From Reticulascus tulasneorum (Eukaryota > Ascomycota > Sordariomycetes > Glomerellales > Reticulascaceae): a DNA stretch of 64,000 bases. A model generated the notes under the pieces. The model searched no databases and was not told where the DNA came from. It saw only the letters and a program-made list of their open reading frames with translations. The position numbers were made by a program, and so were the translations under genes. Positions 36,024-47,636 of this stretch are shown here, piece by piece (the first letter of the stretch is position 1; each line of letters starts with the position of its first letter). The stretch is taken from the NCBI GenBank assembly GCA_001557505.1, contig LSAX01000007.1, positions 434,001 to 498,000 of the forward strand, written 5' to 3'.

Positions 36024-37651
36024 GCGTACACGTCTTGGATGTCTAGCTTGGCCAGTATGGTGTATGTACATGGTGTTAGCAACCTCGTGGCTACGTATTG
36101 TATTGGTAGCCGATGACAATCGGGCGGGATTGAACAGGAAAGGTTCGGAAAGACAAAAGCCGCAATAAATGTATCAATGCCAGCCATATGGATAGATGTA
36201 CACAGTATGGCAAAAGCATCGTGAATGGATCAAATCGCGGAGGTGCCAGGAAACATTGGCAACTCCAGCCAAAACTGGGCCGAACGCTTGTATGCCTGGA
36301 ATCGTTTGGCCCTACTCGACAAGAATGCTACGTCATGATATGAGATTTCGAGGGCCTAAATATCTGTCAGTGCACAGAGGATTCGTATGTGAGGTGGCTT
36401 AAGCGGAGATGTACAGTGGTGTGCAGCCCGGTAGATCAGAGCCAATTCTCCCCACGGTCCAGCACCGAGCCGTGGCTTGGCAAAAGTAGGCAATGCACGC
36501 CCACCTGACCGATCTGGGAATCTGAACTTGTTCCCGCTGAGGCTGAGAAGGTGCTGAGAAGGTGCTGAACGAGCTGACTGCTGCTGTCTGAGACTTGCAT
36601 ACATCCTGCAGATGCAGTTTGTGCCTATTGACAGAGTCAGCCTCCACTCCTCCCAAGATGCCCAAAGTTATATGGTTGACGGAACGGAAAAGAAGGTTCA
36701 CGAGCTGGTCCTTGCTGAGCAAATTAGAGGGATATGACTGGGTGCTGCCCTTGGCCAGATTACCGATGTGGGCTATCTCCATTTCAGGGAAGTGGTTAAG
36801 GTTTTGGCGCTGGTGCAATGCAATAGGGTTCTGTGGCCAGTGGGAGGTTGCGTACGAGAGCGCTGTCCTTGAATGCCTGCCAGGATGGGGTGGCCATCCA
36901 AGGGCCAACAAATTACCAGGCCCCGAAGAGTGAATTCATTAATTATCAGATCGAATTTGCTGATGATGCGCTCCTTTATGAGGTCCCTTGAAATTGGATC
37001 GAGCGGATCGGTCTCCCCATGGGATCACTGAGAGAGAGGGTGATGAAAGCAGAACGAACGGCGTAATCAGGATCAGCAAGGTGTGTGGCTGACTTTTGCA
37101 AGCGTCACATTTTCATGGCGCAAAAGCCGCAGCGGGCTTGGTTCGCTACAAGGGTCAATCGATAGCGTCCCTCTCCACTGTGAATGCCAAATTTAGCGGG
37201 CCTCTGATTGGAGTTTGATCCCATTACCGAACTGATACGGGGCGTATTCGCACCCGCCAGGCTCTCGAAGGCCCCTGGGCAACATGGCCTTTAGGTACCT
37301 GCCGCATCCCATTTCGGGCAACTTAACGTGGGATCCCATCATTCCCTGGCCTCTGACTTCATCTCCGCCGAGCGAACGAGACACGATCCTCTTTCCGAAC
37401 CCCAATTTCCCTTTCGGACCTGGCCTCTGCGTGATCATCTCTCCACAAACATTGAACGACCATTGAAGCCCAAATAATTCCCTTGCTCTTCACGTGCTTT
37501 ATTTGACTGCTTTCTGCTTCTGATTCCAAAGAGTTCATATCCGGAAGTCCACGGAAAGGAACGCAGGCAAACCGCCTGAAAGCTACGCTGCTCGGCTTCT
37601 TTCTCCCCTACTGAGTCGTTTCTCATCTATCGCTCTTCGCAATCGGTCACG
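36024..37651. other. 1.6 kb spacer, cwc25 to rho3
   Basis: 3' UTR of cwc25 and the promoter/leader of rho3, with CT-rich sequence just before 37652. Frames on either strand near 36400-36930 match no family I know. Confidence 0.55.
36164..36169 (+). terminator. AATAAA polyadenylation-like signal of cwc25
   Basis: Perfect AATAAA 141 bp after the cwc25 stop codon, a suitable place for the 3' end of the transcript. Fungal signals are degenerate, so this is suggestive only. Confidence 0.4.
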
Positions 37652-38581
37652 ATGCCGGCACTCTGCGGGGGCAATAAGACTGTCCAGCGCAAGCTGGTGC
37701 TTCTGTAAGACTTGCCGATTTAACTTTTGCTCTGCTGGACGCATACTGTTGCAACGTGGGGGGCATTGGCTAACCGAATTGCTCGTTTCTAGAGGCGACG
37801 GCGCGTGCGGCAAGACATCACTGTTGAACGTCTTTACGAGAGGGTATGTTCACGGCCTGGGCTACGAATCCGGATTGCAATTCCATCGGCAGGTAGCTAA
37901 ATGCAGGACACAGATACTTCCCAACTGTCTACGAGCCCACCGTTTTCGAGAACTACGTGCATGGTATGTGGTCTGTCGCGTAGCAATCCGTGCCCTGCTT
38001 GCCAAAGTCAGTGCAGGGCGGGTTGACAAGGGAACACAATGGCTAATGAGATCTGCGCTGCAGACATCTTCGTCGATAATGTCCACATCGAGCTGTCCCT
38101 TTGGGATACCGCCGGCCAAGAGGAATTCGACCGCCTGCGAAGTTTGTCGTACGGTAAGGGGCATTGCTCGATGGAACTCCCCGGCATGATGGCTAATAGC
38201 AGTTGAACAGATGACACCGATTTGATCATGCTCTGCTACAGCGTCGATAGCAAAGACTCCCTCGAGAATGTGGAAAGCAAATGGGTTGGCGAGATCGCGG
38301 ACAACTGCCCTGGTGTCAAGCTCGTCCTAGTCGCGCTCAAGTGCGATCTCCGAGAAGCCGGCGAGGAAGAGGAAGAGGGAGGCGAAGGCCAACAACGCGA
38401 GAAGAGGCCAACGATCAATTATGACCAGGGCCTAGAGGTTGCTCGACGCATCAACGCTCTCCGATATCTGGAATGTTCCGCCATGCGCAACCGTGGCGTA
38501 AACGAGGCCTTTACCGAAGCAGCACGCGTGGCTCTTAGCGTCAAGAAGGACAGGGAAGATTCCAAATGCGTGGTGATGTGA
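37652..38581 (+). CDS. rho3: Rho-type small GTPase Rho3
   Basis: Membrane-bound GTPase for polarised growth and exocytosis. Five exons: 37652-37704, 37793-37843, 37914-37963, 38064-38153, 38211-38581; introns 88, 70, 100 and 57 bp; 204 aa. P-loop GDGACGKT (19-26) is assembled across intron 1. Effector region [21 protein letters not shown], switch [18 protein letters not shown], then KCDL and ECSA base-binding motifs. The acidic Glu/Gly-rich stretch after KCDLRE lies in the Rho insert region and is typical of fungal Rho3. The tail ends CVVM, a CAAX prenylation box. Cys5 near the N-terminus corresponds to the palmitoylated Cys known in yeast Rho3. Confidence 0.95.
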
Positions 38582-40436
38582 GAATGGGATAGAGACATGA
38601 CACGACCAAACGACGGGACTTTGTTTCGGACCGGACTCGGGTATACCATATGATTGTTTTGCGCTTGAGGCGTCGGCGTTCGACGGATGAACACACTACA
38701 CCTTGCCCATCTTACCAACTACTTGCTTTTATTCGAACCCCCGGCTTCTTCAGGCTGATTCATTTCGTCCCTTCTACGCTATCACGTTTGTTGTCGGATC
38801 GCCGGGCATCCTCCTCTTTTTGCGACGGCCAGACCCGACTCTGTACATTTTTGATTCGATCCCCTCGCGCACACAAGGCTCAGGCCATATTTCCTTTCTA
38901 ATATACAAGCGGTGGTACCAAGACGATTGCGGGGGGCACGGAGGATGATGACGAGTTTTAGACATTTCCAGAAGTGGGAAGTGTTTGTCCCACTTTTTCA
39001 ACGTCTTTTCGTGGAATGTACAAGCAAAAGTTTCAGTTTCCAGACCAGGGCATCTGTTAATGGAGTCTAGTGCTAGAAATCATATTGCATATATTGTGTC
39101 CGATCCGGTCTCTAAATCTCGCGAGAAAGGGGCGAATTCGGCGCCCCAAGTTATATTTATCTTCGGAAGATTTACCCATGGTGAGGTGGTGATCATGTAT
39201 GTGCTGAGGTGCAGCTCGTCACGGTTACATTGCATGCGGCCACCGCTTTGAGAAGCTGCAAGAAGGGAATTCCTACTTTCCCGACGTCGCCTTTCCCCGG
39301 AGAAGTGATCGTGATACGCTTCTGTTGGTCGCATTGTGGGTTGGTCCGGCTCGCTCCAGGGAAGGTCTGTTATCACGAGCAGCCCGTACGAACTTGTGGC
39401 ATGGCTGGCGATCTTATGTCAACCGTGGTTATCCCTCGTGCCATAAACCGGTGATCCACTCAGCTTTCGTGTAGACTGACTCAGGGACTTAGATACATTA
39501 GATTGCCTAAAATTTAAGATCCGATTGAGGATGGGAGGTTGCTGTCCATTACAGCTCTACTGACCCGAGAGAGACTCGATTTGCAGATTGTTCAACCCGA
39601 TATTTTTCTACTGTAAAAAGGTGTTATCACTCAAGCCAAGTGTAACGATGCGAGGTCTGAAGAAGCTGGATACGGAATCACCTCCCATGGCAACCTTTTT
39701 TGGCTCTGGCGGAAGAGTTCCAGGACTTCCATCAGACGGCCATTCACGCCTCTACAAGCACGAGAGCCCCGTCGCTCGTAGTCTGCAAGCACACTCAATT
39801 AGTGTTATTGGCGAGGCTTCGTGTAAGCAAGGCTAGGACATGCTAATACTACTGTCCCAATTACGAATGACTGCAGCGAGGTGGTTTGCATGTAATGTAC
39901 GGAGATCACATGCAAAGTAGGCTTCATCAGCGTGGCCTTGAGCCCCGATGATGGCGTAAAAGATGTCTGAAGGAAACGAGGATGCCATTTGAACCAATAA
40001 GCCGTGCATTGATCCCGCAATCTGGAGTGACCCAGCGACTCCTGGCTACAATTCCGTTTACCCTCCAGATTCATGGCATTCTTCGTGCAATTGTGTTCTA
40101 GGTCAACCTTCAGAAAGGGATAGGAGGTTGGAGCATTCTGGGCTATGGCTTAGGGAGGCAGGCCTCCTCAGGCACACCTGATGAGAATGCATAACAACAC
40201 CAAATATTTACAGTGCCCAAGCATTGTTTGCATCACAGCCACTAGTCGATTCACAGCATGATAATCAAGTGAGCATTCACGTTCATGCGCCAAGCACTGA
40301 CTGAGTGACGCCCTCCGTTTAAATAAAGGATATGTTTTGTCGGCGTCGGCGCTATTCTTTCTCAACAGAACAAAGAAAACACGCAAACCAAACCCCGAGT
40401 GCAGAGTATATATAGGGCTACCAAATCTCCACAACA
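38582..40436. other. 1.9 kb spacer
   Basis: 3' UTR of rho3, then sequence with no recognisable gene up to the small candidate at 40437. Confidence 0.55.
40407..40414 (+). promoter_or_regulatory. TATATATA box upstream of small candidate gene
   Basis: Eight-base TATA run whose first base is 30 bp before the ATG at 40437. The short distance would place transcription start close to the ATG, which weakens the link. Confidence 0.3.
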
Positions 40437-40616
40437 ATGAGACAGGAAATAGAGAACATCAGAATGCTCCGCGAACAGGAGGCTACTCGCCCACGGCGCT
40501 CAGCAGCACCATCGCCCGGGCCGAGATCTCCGTTGGGGGTTGTTGGTCGAGATACGGACGATGAGGCAGGCTGCCGTATCTTCGGATGCTTAGGCGGAAA
40601 GCAAGTTTCACAATGA
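40437..40616 (+). CDS. Candidate small protein, 59 aa
   Basis: Not recognised. The ATG has a good context (ACAACAATGAG). The protein begins with a charged helix-forming stretch (RQEIENIRMLREQEATRPRR), continues with a Ser/Pro segment (SAAPSPGPRSP), an acidic DTDDEAG, and ends with two Cys in GCRIFGCLGGK, resembling small fungal proteins with a C-terminal Cys/Gly/Lys patch. No intron needed. It ends 284 bp from the 3' end of the minus-strand coiled-coil gene. It could be chance: 60 codons is short. Confidence 0.4.
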   Translation: MRQEIENIRMLREQEATRPRRSAAPSPGPRSPLGVVGRDTDDEAGCRIFGCLGGKQVSQ

Positions 40617-40900
40617 GGACAGTACTTCGCGAAAGGGATATCAAGTATGCAAACTCAAGATATCAATTCTCTAAGATGGTATACATATCCGCGTTGCTCA
40701 AACTCCATACTGTAAATGAACGCTGATGATAGTTATACAGACAAATTAAAAATGTCAAAGTCTCCGTCATGAACTCCATCGTACACATTGCATCATGCCC
40801 ACGCGTTGAATCGTCAAATGGTTACAAATGAACCAAGAAAAGACACCATAGACGTAGGGTATATATAAGATGCCGAGGCAATTGCTTCGGATGCAGAAGC

Positions 40901-41476
40901 TTAGTCGCCGTGGCCTATTGGAGCACATTAGCACATGAAAAGAGTGCAGCAGCTGGAATGGGGAAACAACTTACGGCCGAGAGCCTTGCCACGCTTCGAC
41001 ACCTCGCGGGCGTGATACTGTTTGATCTTTGCCAGGCGAGCCTCCTCCTTCGCCTCCTCTTCTAGTCGCCTCACCTCCGCCCTCGCTTCGGCGACCATCC
41101 TCCGTGCGTCGAGCAGGGCACGATCCGCGTCCCTCTCGGCCACTTCGGCGCTCATGACACGCTCACGGGCGTTGACGATGCTGGGATCCATCTCAACCGC
41201 GTTGCCATTGCCGAAGCTGCGGTGCAGCAGCGAGCGCTTGCCGGAGCTGGCATCTGTGGACCTGCGGAAGACGCCGCCGCCGTTGTGGTTGTCCTGGGTG
41301 GTGTGGTATGTGTTTGAGCTCAGCGACGAGTTGGTCGTGGTCCCGGTGCGGTTGGTGGGTGTCGGGGAGGGATCACGACGGCCGAAGAGTCCGTGGCGCT
41401 TGTGCTCGTGGACCGGCTCGGGCTGCGGTGGGGGGAGGGGCTCTGCCTCGGGTTCGCGGCGGCCGAAGAAAGGCAT
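40901..41476 (-). CDS. Conserved fungal coiled-coil protein of unknown function
   Basis: Resembles a small Pezizomycotina family of unknown role. Exons 41476-40975 and 40914-40901, intron 60 bp, 171 aa. It starts MPFFGRRE; a second FGRR motif (HGLFGRRDPSP) lies near residue 30, followed by a Ser/Thr/Asn-rich region and FRRSTDASSGKRSLLHRS. From residue 98 (PSIVNARERVMSAEVAERDADRALLDARR) to about 160 there is a strongly charged heptad-like helix, probably a coiled coil. The last exon is only 14 bases; using it changes the end from a cysteine-rich run to GKALGRHGD, which fits the family ending as I remember it. Reading through the intron instead would add LFPHSSCCTLFMC. Confidence 0.83.
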
Positions 41477-42891
41477 TATGCTTGAATGTGTGGGTGGGTT
41501 GATGGGGTTGGGTGTGGGTTTGGTAGTGTGCGTGGTGGATATCTCAGTCGGAAGTGGTTACGAATGTAGTTAGGAATAGATAGAAAGTCAAGAAACGAAA
41601 GTAGAGAAACGCTGGGCGGACGAGGCTATTTCTATCTGGCCATCCCTCCCCTCTTTCATCATGGCTCCCACCGCTTCTTCTCCCTGCCATCCAATCCGTG
41701 CCGTGCATCATGAGCCATGATAGACGAGATGTGATCTCATTCCCTCAAACGCAACTCTCCGTGAGACACACTCGTTCGCTGACGTTGGGGGTTTAGAGGG
41801 TGGTGCCAAACCGGTTTGCCCGTTGGATCATTGTCGATCATCACGAGTGACGTCAGGGTCGGGAGCAGGGGTTCCAGCCTGTTGGCCAATCACAACAACC
41901 GATGACGGCACTTTGGGCAAAGACCCCTAAAATCTCGCCAATGCTGTCTGGCCTGCAGGGTCTGGTGCCATCATCGCTCTGGGGTGCCTGGTGCGGGAGA
42001 GACAGGCATTATGCCATCATACGTCGGTGGTGGTTTCTGATGATGGAATGGGGAGGGGGTGGGAATTGAGGCTGTGCTCGACCACGAAGTTCCGGGAGGT
42101 TGGAGTCGTGAGTGGCTTGAGAGGTGGTTGATTGATTCGCTGACACTCGCGCCAAGCTCAGAGGGAGTGAGGAGAAATATGGACCATGTCTGAAGGGAAC
42201 CAGTGATGGATATAATTTGATATGACGCCGATGACTCTCACCTCCTCACTGATCACGGCTGAAGAGTATTAGGCTGGCTGTTTGATGACCCTCACAGATT
42301 GGGCTCCAGCAACGGCTGGCAGACCATACATACCAGGACCGCCTATAGGTCTTACCGTACGCTCGTACGGAGACTTCCCGTCATAACGATTCGTTCCGTG
42401 AAGTTGTCCGAGGACAATCTCAACGGGTTGCCGGAGGTTGCCGGACTTGCCCTGAATATCTATGTCAGCCAAGATCTCGGACTGAGTTTGTCCAGCAGAG
42501 CTGATCGGGAGACGTAATGGTGGGCAATCTGCAGCCGCAAGTCCGCCTCCACGTGGCTGCCTGCCATCAAGAAGGACCGGAAATAGGACCAGAGAGCTTC
42601 CCCGGCAACTTGAACGAAAAGGATGGCAGTCTTTCCATCAAATGGATGACAAGAACGGGCCATATGAACTCGTTCGGGGGTGATTCTGCACTCAACCAGC
42701 TAGACTCCTTCACCGACCATTTGCTCGTCCTCGTCACTGATCAAAGTTGACGAGTCCAAATTTCACTGCCATCACCACGACTCCACGACCTTTGCCAGAC
42801 CATATAAATATGCCCGAGCTCTACCACTACATGGCTGCCCCATTAAAACACATCCCGTGAAAGTCTTCCGCAAGCTCTCTCGCTAACTAAC
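41477..42891. other. 1.4 kb spacer
   Basis: Promoter/leader of the coiled-coil gene on the left and of a small candidate gene on the right. No other gene seen. Confidence 0.55.
42803..42810 (+). promoter_or_regulatory. TATAAATA box
   Basis: Canonical TATA box 89 bp before the ATG at 42892, followed by CT-rich sequence (CTCTCTCGCTAAC) directly before the start. This spacing suits a fungal promoter. Confidence 0.45.
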
Positions 42892-43104
42892 ATGTGCACA
42901 CAACGCGCCACAAACTGCAAGCGGTGCGAGAGCCGCACCTCGTACACCACTCGATGCAAGTTCGCTATCAAGGGAGGCACAAAAGCTGGATCATGGTTGC
43001 TTTGCAACGACATTCATATACTCCCAGACATACTTGAGCTGCATCGAGACGAATGCCCCACCTGTATTCTCCTCAAGAAAAGCCGGGCAGCGGCAGCAAC
43101 ATAA
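42892..43104 (+). CDS. Candidate small Cys-rich protein, 70 aa
   Basis: Not recognised. Begins MCTQRATNCKRCESRTSYTTRC and ends CPTCILLKKSRAAAAT; seven Cys occur as C2, C9, C12, C22, a central one, then C-x2-C. Pairs spaced by two residues suggest metal binding, and no signal peptide is visible. Many fungal genomes hold short MC-starting proteins of this look. Support comes from the TATA box at 42803 and a clean CT-rich leader. It may be a chance frame or a fragment of a longer spliced gene. Confidence 0.4.
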   Translation: MCTQRATNCKRCESRTSYTTRCKFAIKGGTKAGSWLLCNDIHILPDILELHRDECPTCILLKKSRAAAAT

Positions 43105-43704
43105 ATGGCACTAGGAACTAGCTTGGTAGCTAAACTCTTAGGACGTGGTGACTTGCGAAGACGAAGAAAGACGGTATGCATTCGCTATCTTGGTCATATC
43201 TTGGCCCGAGGGCGACTTGGATTCTCCCTTCATGGGTGTCACTTGGGCATCTCAAACTTCTACGAAATCCGAACCACTTGGGCCGGATATGTGGTCCCCC
43301 CAAGGTGCTGAACCAGCAACCTCGCAACAATGGCTTACCATCTAACCCCCCTTCCAATCCATGTTCAGTCCATGGTGCTGAGGTTAGTTACCCTGGCCAG
43401 TTCCTTGGAGAGGTGAGCAACCCGTATCTCAACTTGTCCACCATCACCTAGGATGTGGATCGATATCATATCTCCAGTACCGTTTAGAGTGACACAACTG
43501 CTTACGTACCATGGTACACCCCAAGCTCTCTCCAATCAAGAAACAAACTACCTATCTCTTTGCCTAGCTATCAAAAGTAGAACCCAAATCAAGCAGAGTA
43601 CATATTACAGCAGTTGGAGATCATTAGCCATCAAGTGTTTTGCCCTTCGCCTATCGTTGCATGCATGCTCCCTTGTCCACACAAATTCGAGACAGCCCGA
43701 TCAA

Positions 43705-44635
43705 ATGCGTCTTATCCTCTTGACCAAAGGTTTGTTGGTCACTATGGTAGCATTTGCCAGTCGTAATGTTCCGCAGATTGGTGAACCCCATGGCATAGGG
43801 GCAAGGGAGCCACGAAAACCAACAGTCACAATCCCAATATCTGCGATCGGTACTGCTAGGATGCCTCCTGTACCCTTCACCGCAGTCGTTTCCAACGCGT
43901 TCACCACTGTCACCAGACTGCCGATGGTAGAACAACGTCAAGAAACCCTGGGACATACTGCTACGGTTCAGATTGCGAACACAACCTCCGTCGCTTCCTC
44001 GCTACCCGACGTGTTCCGCGACCGCAAGTGGCCACGGCCAACCCCTATGCCCGATCACAAATATCCAGAATGGACGCATCGCATCGAGATCTTCCAACGC
44101 GTTCTGCCCGGGGATCCGTTTGGCCTGACATCGCAGTCGGATAGGTACACGCGCGTCCAGGGTCGAGTCGAGATCCTGTCACCGAGAGCTGGTCTCATGT
44201 TCTCGCTTGATCTCATCGACGACAATGAGGTTATGATCCAAAAGCCTGGGAACGGCATGACCATGCTGCGAACTGCGTCGGCGCTCGGCCAGGATTTCAG
44301 CATTCGTTGGGGGACCGCGCGGTCCCGCTACGAGCCGGTGTTCAATATTGGGGACCTCTGGTGGCGCGTCAGCGACATGCAGCCGCTACTTCTTCCGCGC
44401 TGTGATATGAGCTCGTGGAAGTATAACTGGCCAAAGGAGCAGGTACCTATTCTCCCTACATTACCTTTGATACTTTTAGTTTGGTCTACAAACGTCCTAC
44501 GGGGCGCTACTGACCAGGCCAATAGTCTCGCCATATAATCTGTTACTTCAATATGAAACACGCATGACATTATAAACGAAGGATATCCTGATGCCCCGTG
44601 TCCCCGTGTAGGACGATTGTGCCGAGGGCGAGTAG
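43705..44635 (+). CDS. Candidate secreted protein of unknown function
   Basis: Not recognised. Proposed exons 43705-44442 and 44612-44635, intron 169 bp (donor GTACCT, acceptor GTGTAG), 253 aa. The start MRLILLTKGLLVTMVAFASR looks like a signal peptide. The middle is Thr/Val/Pro-rich with one NTT glycosylation site. The C-terminal 100 residues look folded (KWPRPTPMPDHKYPEWTHRI, GLMFSLDLIDDNEVMIQ, IGDLWWRVSDMQPLLLP) and have GC-rich third positions like real exons nearby. With the intron, a Cys in RCDMSSWKYNW pairs with one in DDCAEGE-stop, which would suit a disulfide. The open frame also runs upstream of this ATG to 43453. Convergent with the Zn2Cys6 gene, 191 bp away. Confidence 0.5.
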
Positions 44636-44826
44636 CAGTTGACGTTCTGGTCGTCTTCCGAGATGATCTCTAGATTATTCCTTGACTTACGCCCGAGTAC
44701 CACGAATATATTCGGGAGAGAATGCCTCGTTATCCCTGACGGGATGTCGGCCGGGATTATCCTAGAGCGCTCGTGTGTGTCTGTCATTTTTGTTTGGCCG
44801 ATTCGATTCCACTACCCTCTTCTGGA

Positions 44827-47384
44827 TTAGTCTTCTTCTGAGTCAGTATCCCTGTCCATCTCTACATCATCCTCAACCGTTGTGAAATCTCTGAAGAGAG
44901 CAATATCTTCGAATCTCCCAGCCAGGCTCTCGACCATTGCAGCATCCGTATCAGTCATGGCCAGGTTCAAGTCGACCATGAACGTACCACGGATCTCCTC
45001 GTTTAACAGATTCAACCCCCTCTCCCCAAGTTGTCGCAATATCAGGCGAGCATCACCGCTCGAAATATCGCCATTCAGCAGCGCCATTGATAGCAGACCC
45101 CGCCCGATGACCTCGGCGATGGGGTACGATCGACGTAGACTCTCGTAGCCGTAAAGGCAAAGCAGGAAGTAGAAGCGCCATTCAGGATCATTTGTATCCT
45201 GCAATACAGCGTTTGCAACATATATAAGTGCTGTATGCCAGAGCATGGTGTATGCTGCCGAATCGTAATTGGATCGGTAGATGATGATAAGTCGTTTGAG
45301 CTGGTTCACTGATGCCTTGTATGCGGCAGCTGGTGAGCTTCTCCGACTCACGAATGTCCTGAGTCGAAGCCGCTCCGGTTTGATTCGTTGGACGAAAGGG
45401 CGAAATATGTCGAGAATGGCGGCATGGTACCACATGCTAAAATAATGTGAGCAATCACCCCCGAAGGGCACAGCCCGAACCTGCTTGGTCTTGACATGGA
45501 ACTCACTGCAATATAACAACATGGTGGGGGCTATCCGATGTTTGAGCCAGAGATGGAGGCAGAGTTTCTGCCCACGCCAGGAGCTCTCGGTACTTGAACT
45601 CAACAAAATGCAAGGAGACATGCTGTCGTATCGGCATCGATTCGCTCGCGTTATGATACAGCAGAGTAATTTCGTGGACAATGTACCAGAGTCTGCAAAG
45701 GGCTGGAAAAGTATCACCCATATAAGAGGGTGACTGCCTCCGCCATGATGGAGAGGACTCCTTGCTCGAGTTTTCAAGAGGTTCAACATCAACACTATCT
45801 CCAGGAATAGGAAGATTGGGAGGATAGCTGGGATATTCAAGACCGGGCTGCTGGTAAAAGAACGAGTTTAGGCTGCAACGTAAGTGTCACGGCGCTGACT
45901 GATGGCGAGACGCTGCACTTACATGATCCAGTTAAAAGTCCCCCACGCGGCATATGACCTTGCGGTCTGGATGTCTGGTGCGGCGATATCATCCAAATGT
46001 GCGGCATCGGTTGGTGCAACTCCAAAGAGACCCAAACGCGTGCCCATACGAGCTGCATCGCGGAGGTATCGTCGGACAACATGGTTCTTGCCACTACCTA
46101 GGAATGCTAGACTCAAAAGCTGCAGCCCGGCCATACTGGTAAGGGAATCGGGTATATGATCGTCCAGCCATGACTTTTCAGCTTCGTGACAGAATTTTCG
46201 GGCAAGTTCGCTTGCGTTCTGCTCGATGGCGCTGTACATTTGCTAGAAGAATCATCAGTGCCAGGTTCCTCTAGAGCATCACACGGTGGCCCTACGCAGC
46301 CCCAGAACATGAGGGAGCAAACGAGAAAGCGGGAACAATGGGTCTCTTGTTGACCGACCAGGTCAGAAACGAACAGGTCTGGATCAAAAGCTGCGAGGAG
46401 GGGGTGGTCAGTTTCGAGATACAGTGAAATAACGCGAGCAGCATAAGCATCGGACACGTCAATGTCGGTCCAGAAACCAATCCTCAACTTATGGAGACGG
46501 TGGTCACAATATACAGGGGGGACTGTAGGTAAGACCTGCATGTTGGATACGTCTACAGATGATGAGAGGTTGGCGTCCCCATCGGTACTAGGGGAACGAG
46601 CCACGAGATCCGTTTGAGGCGTAGTCTGGAATGTATGGGGAGCGGAGCTGTTCACAACATCAGCCTGTTGACATCCCATCGACTGCAGAGGAGGAAGTAA
46701 ATCGATACCGGCTATTGGCGATGACCGAGTGTCGAAGATTGACAGGCTGAAGGAGATCGCTGGATTCCCAGCTGGAGGGAGCAATGGGCTCCACAGCGCG
46801 ATAAGAGAATGGATGTCTCGATATCAACTCGAACTCCAAGGGAGATCGGGTGGGGGCCGCCAGGCTACGGGTTGCTTTGTGGTCGGAAGGGCGTAGCTTG
46901 CCGTCCATGCCGCCGTTGATGATGGATAAGACGACGGTGGAGTCGTGATGGTGTCTCAGCAGCCTCAAGATGCCCAAGGCTTGGGTTTCGGGCAGGATTT
47001 TGCACAGGTTAAGCACCTCGAGAACATCGTCTACATTCTCATCGGGCGCCTCCCTCTCTCGCTTGTCGGCATAGATGCAGTCTGCGGAGCGTTTGCGACA
47101 TGCGGCACAGATGGGTTTTTCTCCATCGCACTGGGCACATGGGAGCACAACGGGACGAGTAAGCCAAACCTGATCAAAGAATGGGATGCTACGCTTGAGT
47201 GTGAGTGGCAACCTACGCGAGTTTTCCGCTGGCGACAGCCGTTGCAGGCAATGCGAGTCCCGATACGCTTCTTCTTCGAAGGGTCTTCGTTCAGGTGGGA
47301 GGCGGATGCGGAGGCGGAGGATGATGAGGCGGCATCGGTGTGGTGTTCGATGGCCGGCAGAAGCGGCGCATATCTCTTCGGCAT
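44827..47384 (-). CDS. Zn2Cys6 (Gal4-type) transcription factor with fungal TF middle-homology domain
   Basis: Nuclear DNA-binding regulator; target unknown. Six exons: 47384-47217, 47130-46744, 46682-46296, 46242-45923, 45872-45507, 45436-44827; about 745 aa. The zinc cluster uses C47, C50, C57, C64, C67 and C74 (CNGCRQRKTR / CDGEKPICAACRKRSADC) and is split by intron 1. The middle-homology region begins near RIGFWTDIDVSDAYAARVISLYLETDHPLL and runs through FWGC-QMYSAIEQNASELARKFCHEA and AAWGTFNWI-ILNSFFYQQPGLEYP. The C-terminus is acidic (DDVEMDRDTDSEED), a possible activation segment. Introns 1, 3, 4 and 5 are well supported by protein continuity; intron 2 (46683-46743, donor GTCAAT) is inferred from a frame change. 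No ATG lies upstream in frame near 47384. Confidence 0.9.
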
Positions 47385-47615
47385 GTTGAGGAGAGGCTGC
47401 GGCGCGAGCGACGGACTTGGCGCATTGTTCTCTGATGCTGCAATCGTATCTCGTTGGAGTGTTTGGCACGGCGATTGAATTGATGCCAACGGGCCGGCCG
47501 TGGGTGGCCTTTCCCGCCTCGGATAAGACCTGCGAAGGATTATGTTTAAGGGAAAAAAGAGGTTCGGATGTAGCGTGCGCTGGTGGTAGGAAAGTAGATG
47601 CAGTATGCTACCTTT

Positions 47616-47636
47616 GGTGGTGGTGGTGGTGGTGGT
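47616..47636. repeat. (GGT)7 microsatellite
   Basis: Seven perfect GGT units, 232 bp upstream of the Zn2Cys6 start codon on the opposite strand. Confidence 0.9.

Noticed and set aside
36399..36911. 170-codon minus-strand open frame between cwc25 and rho3
   Set aside because: No family resemblance and overlaps an open frame on the other strand of equal quality.
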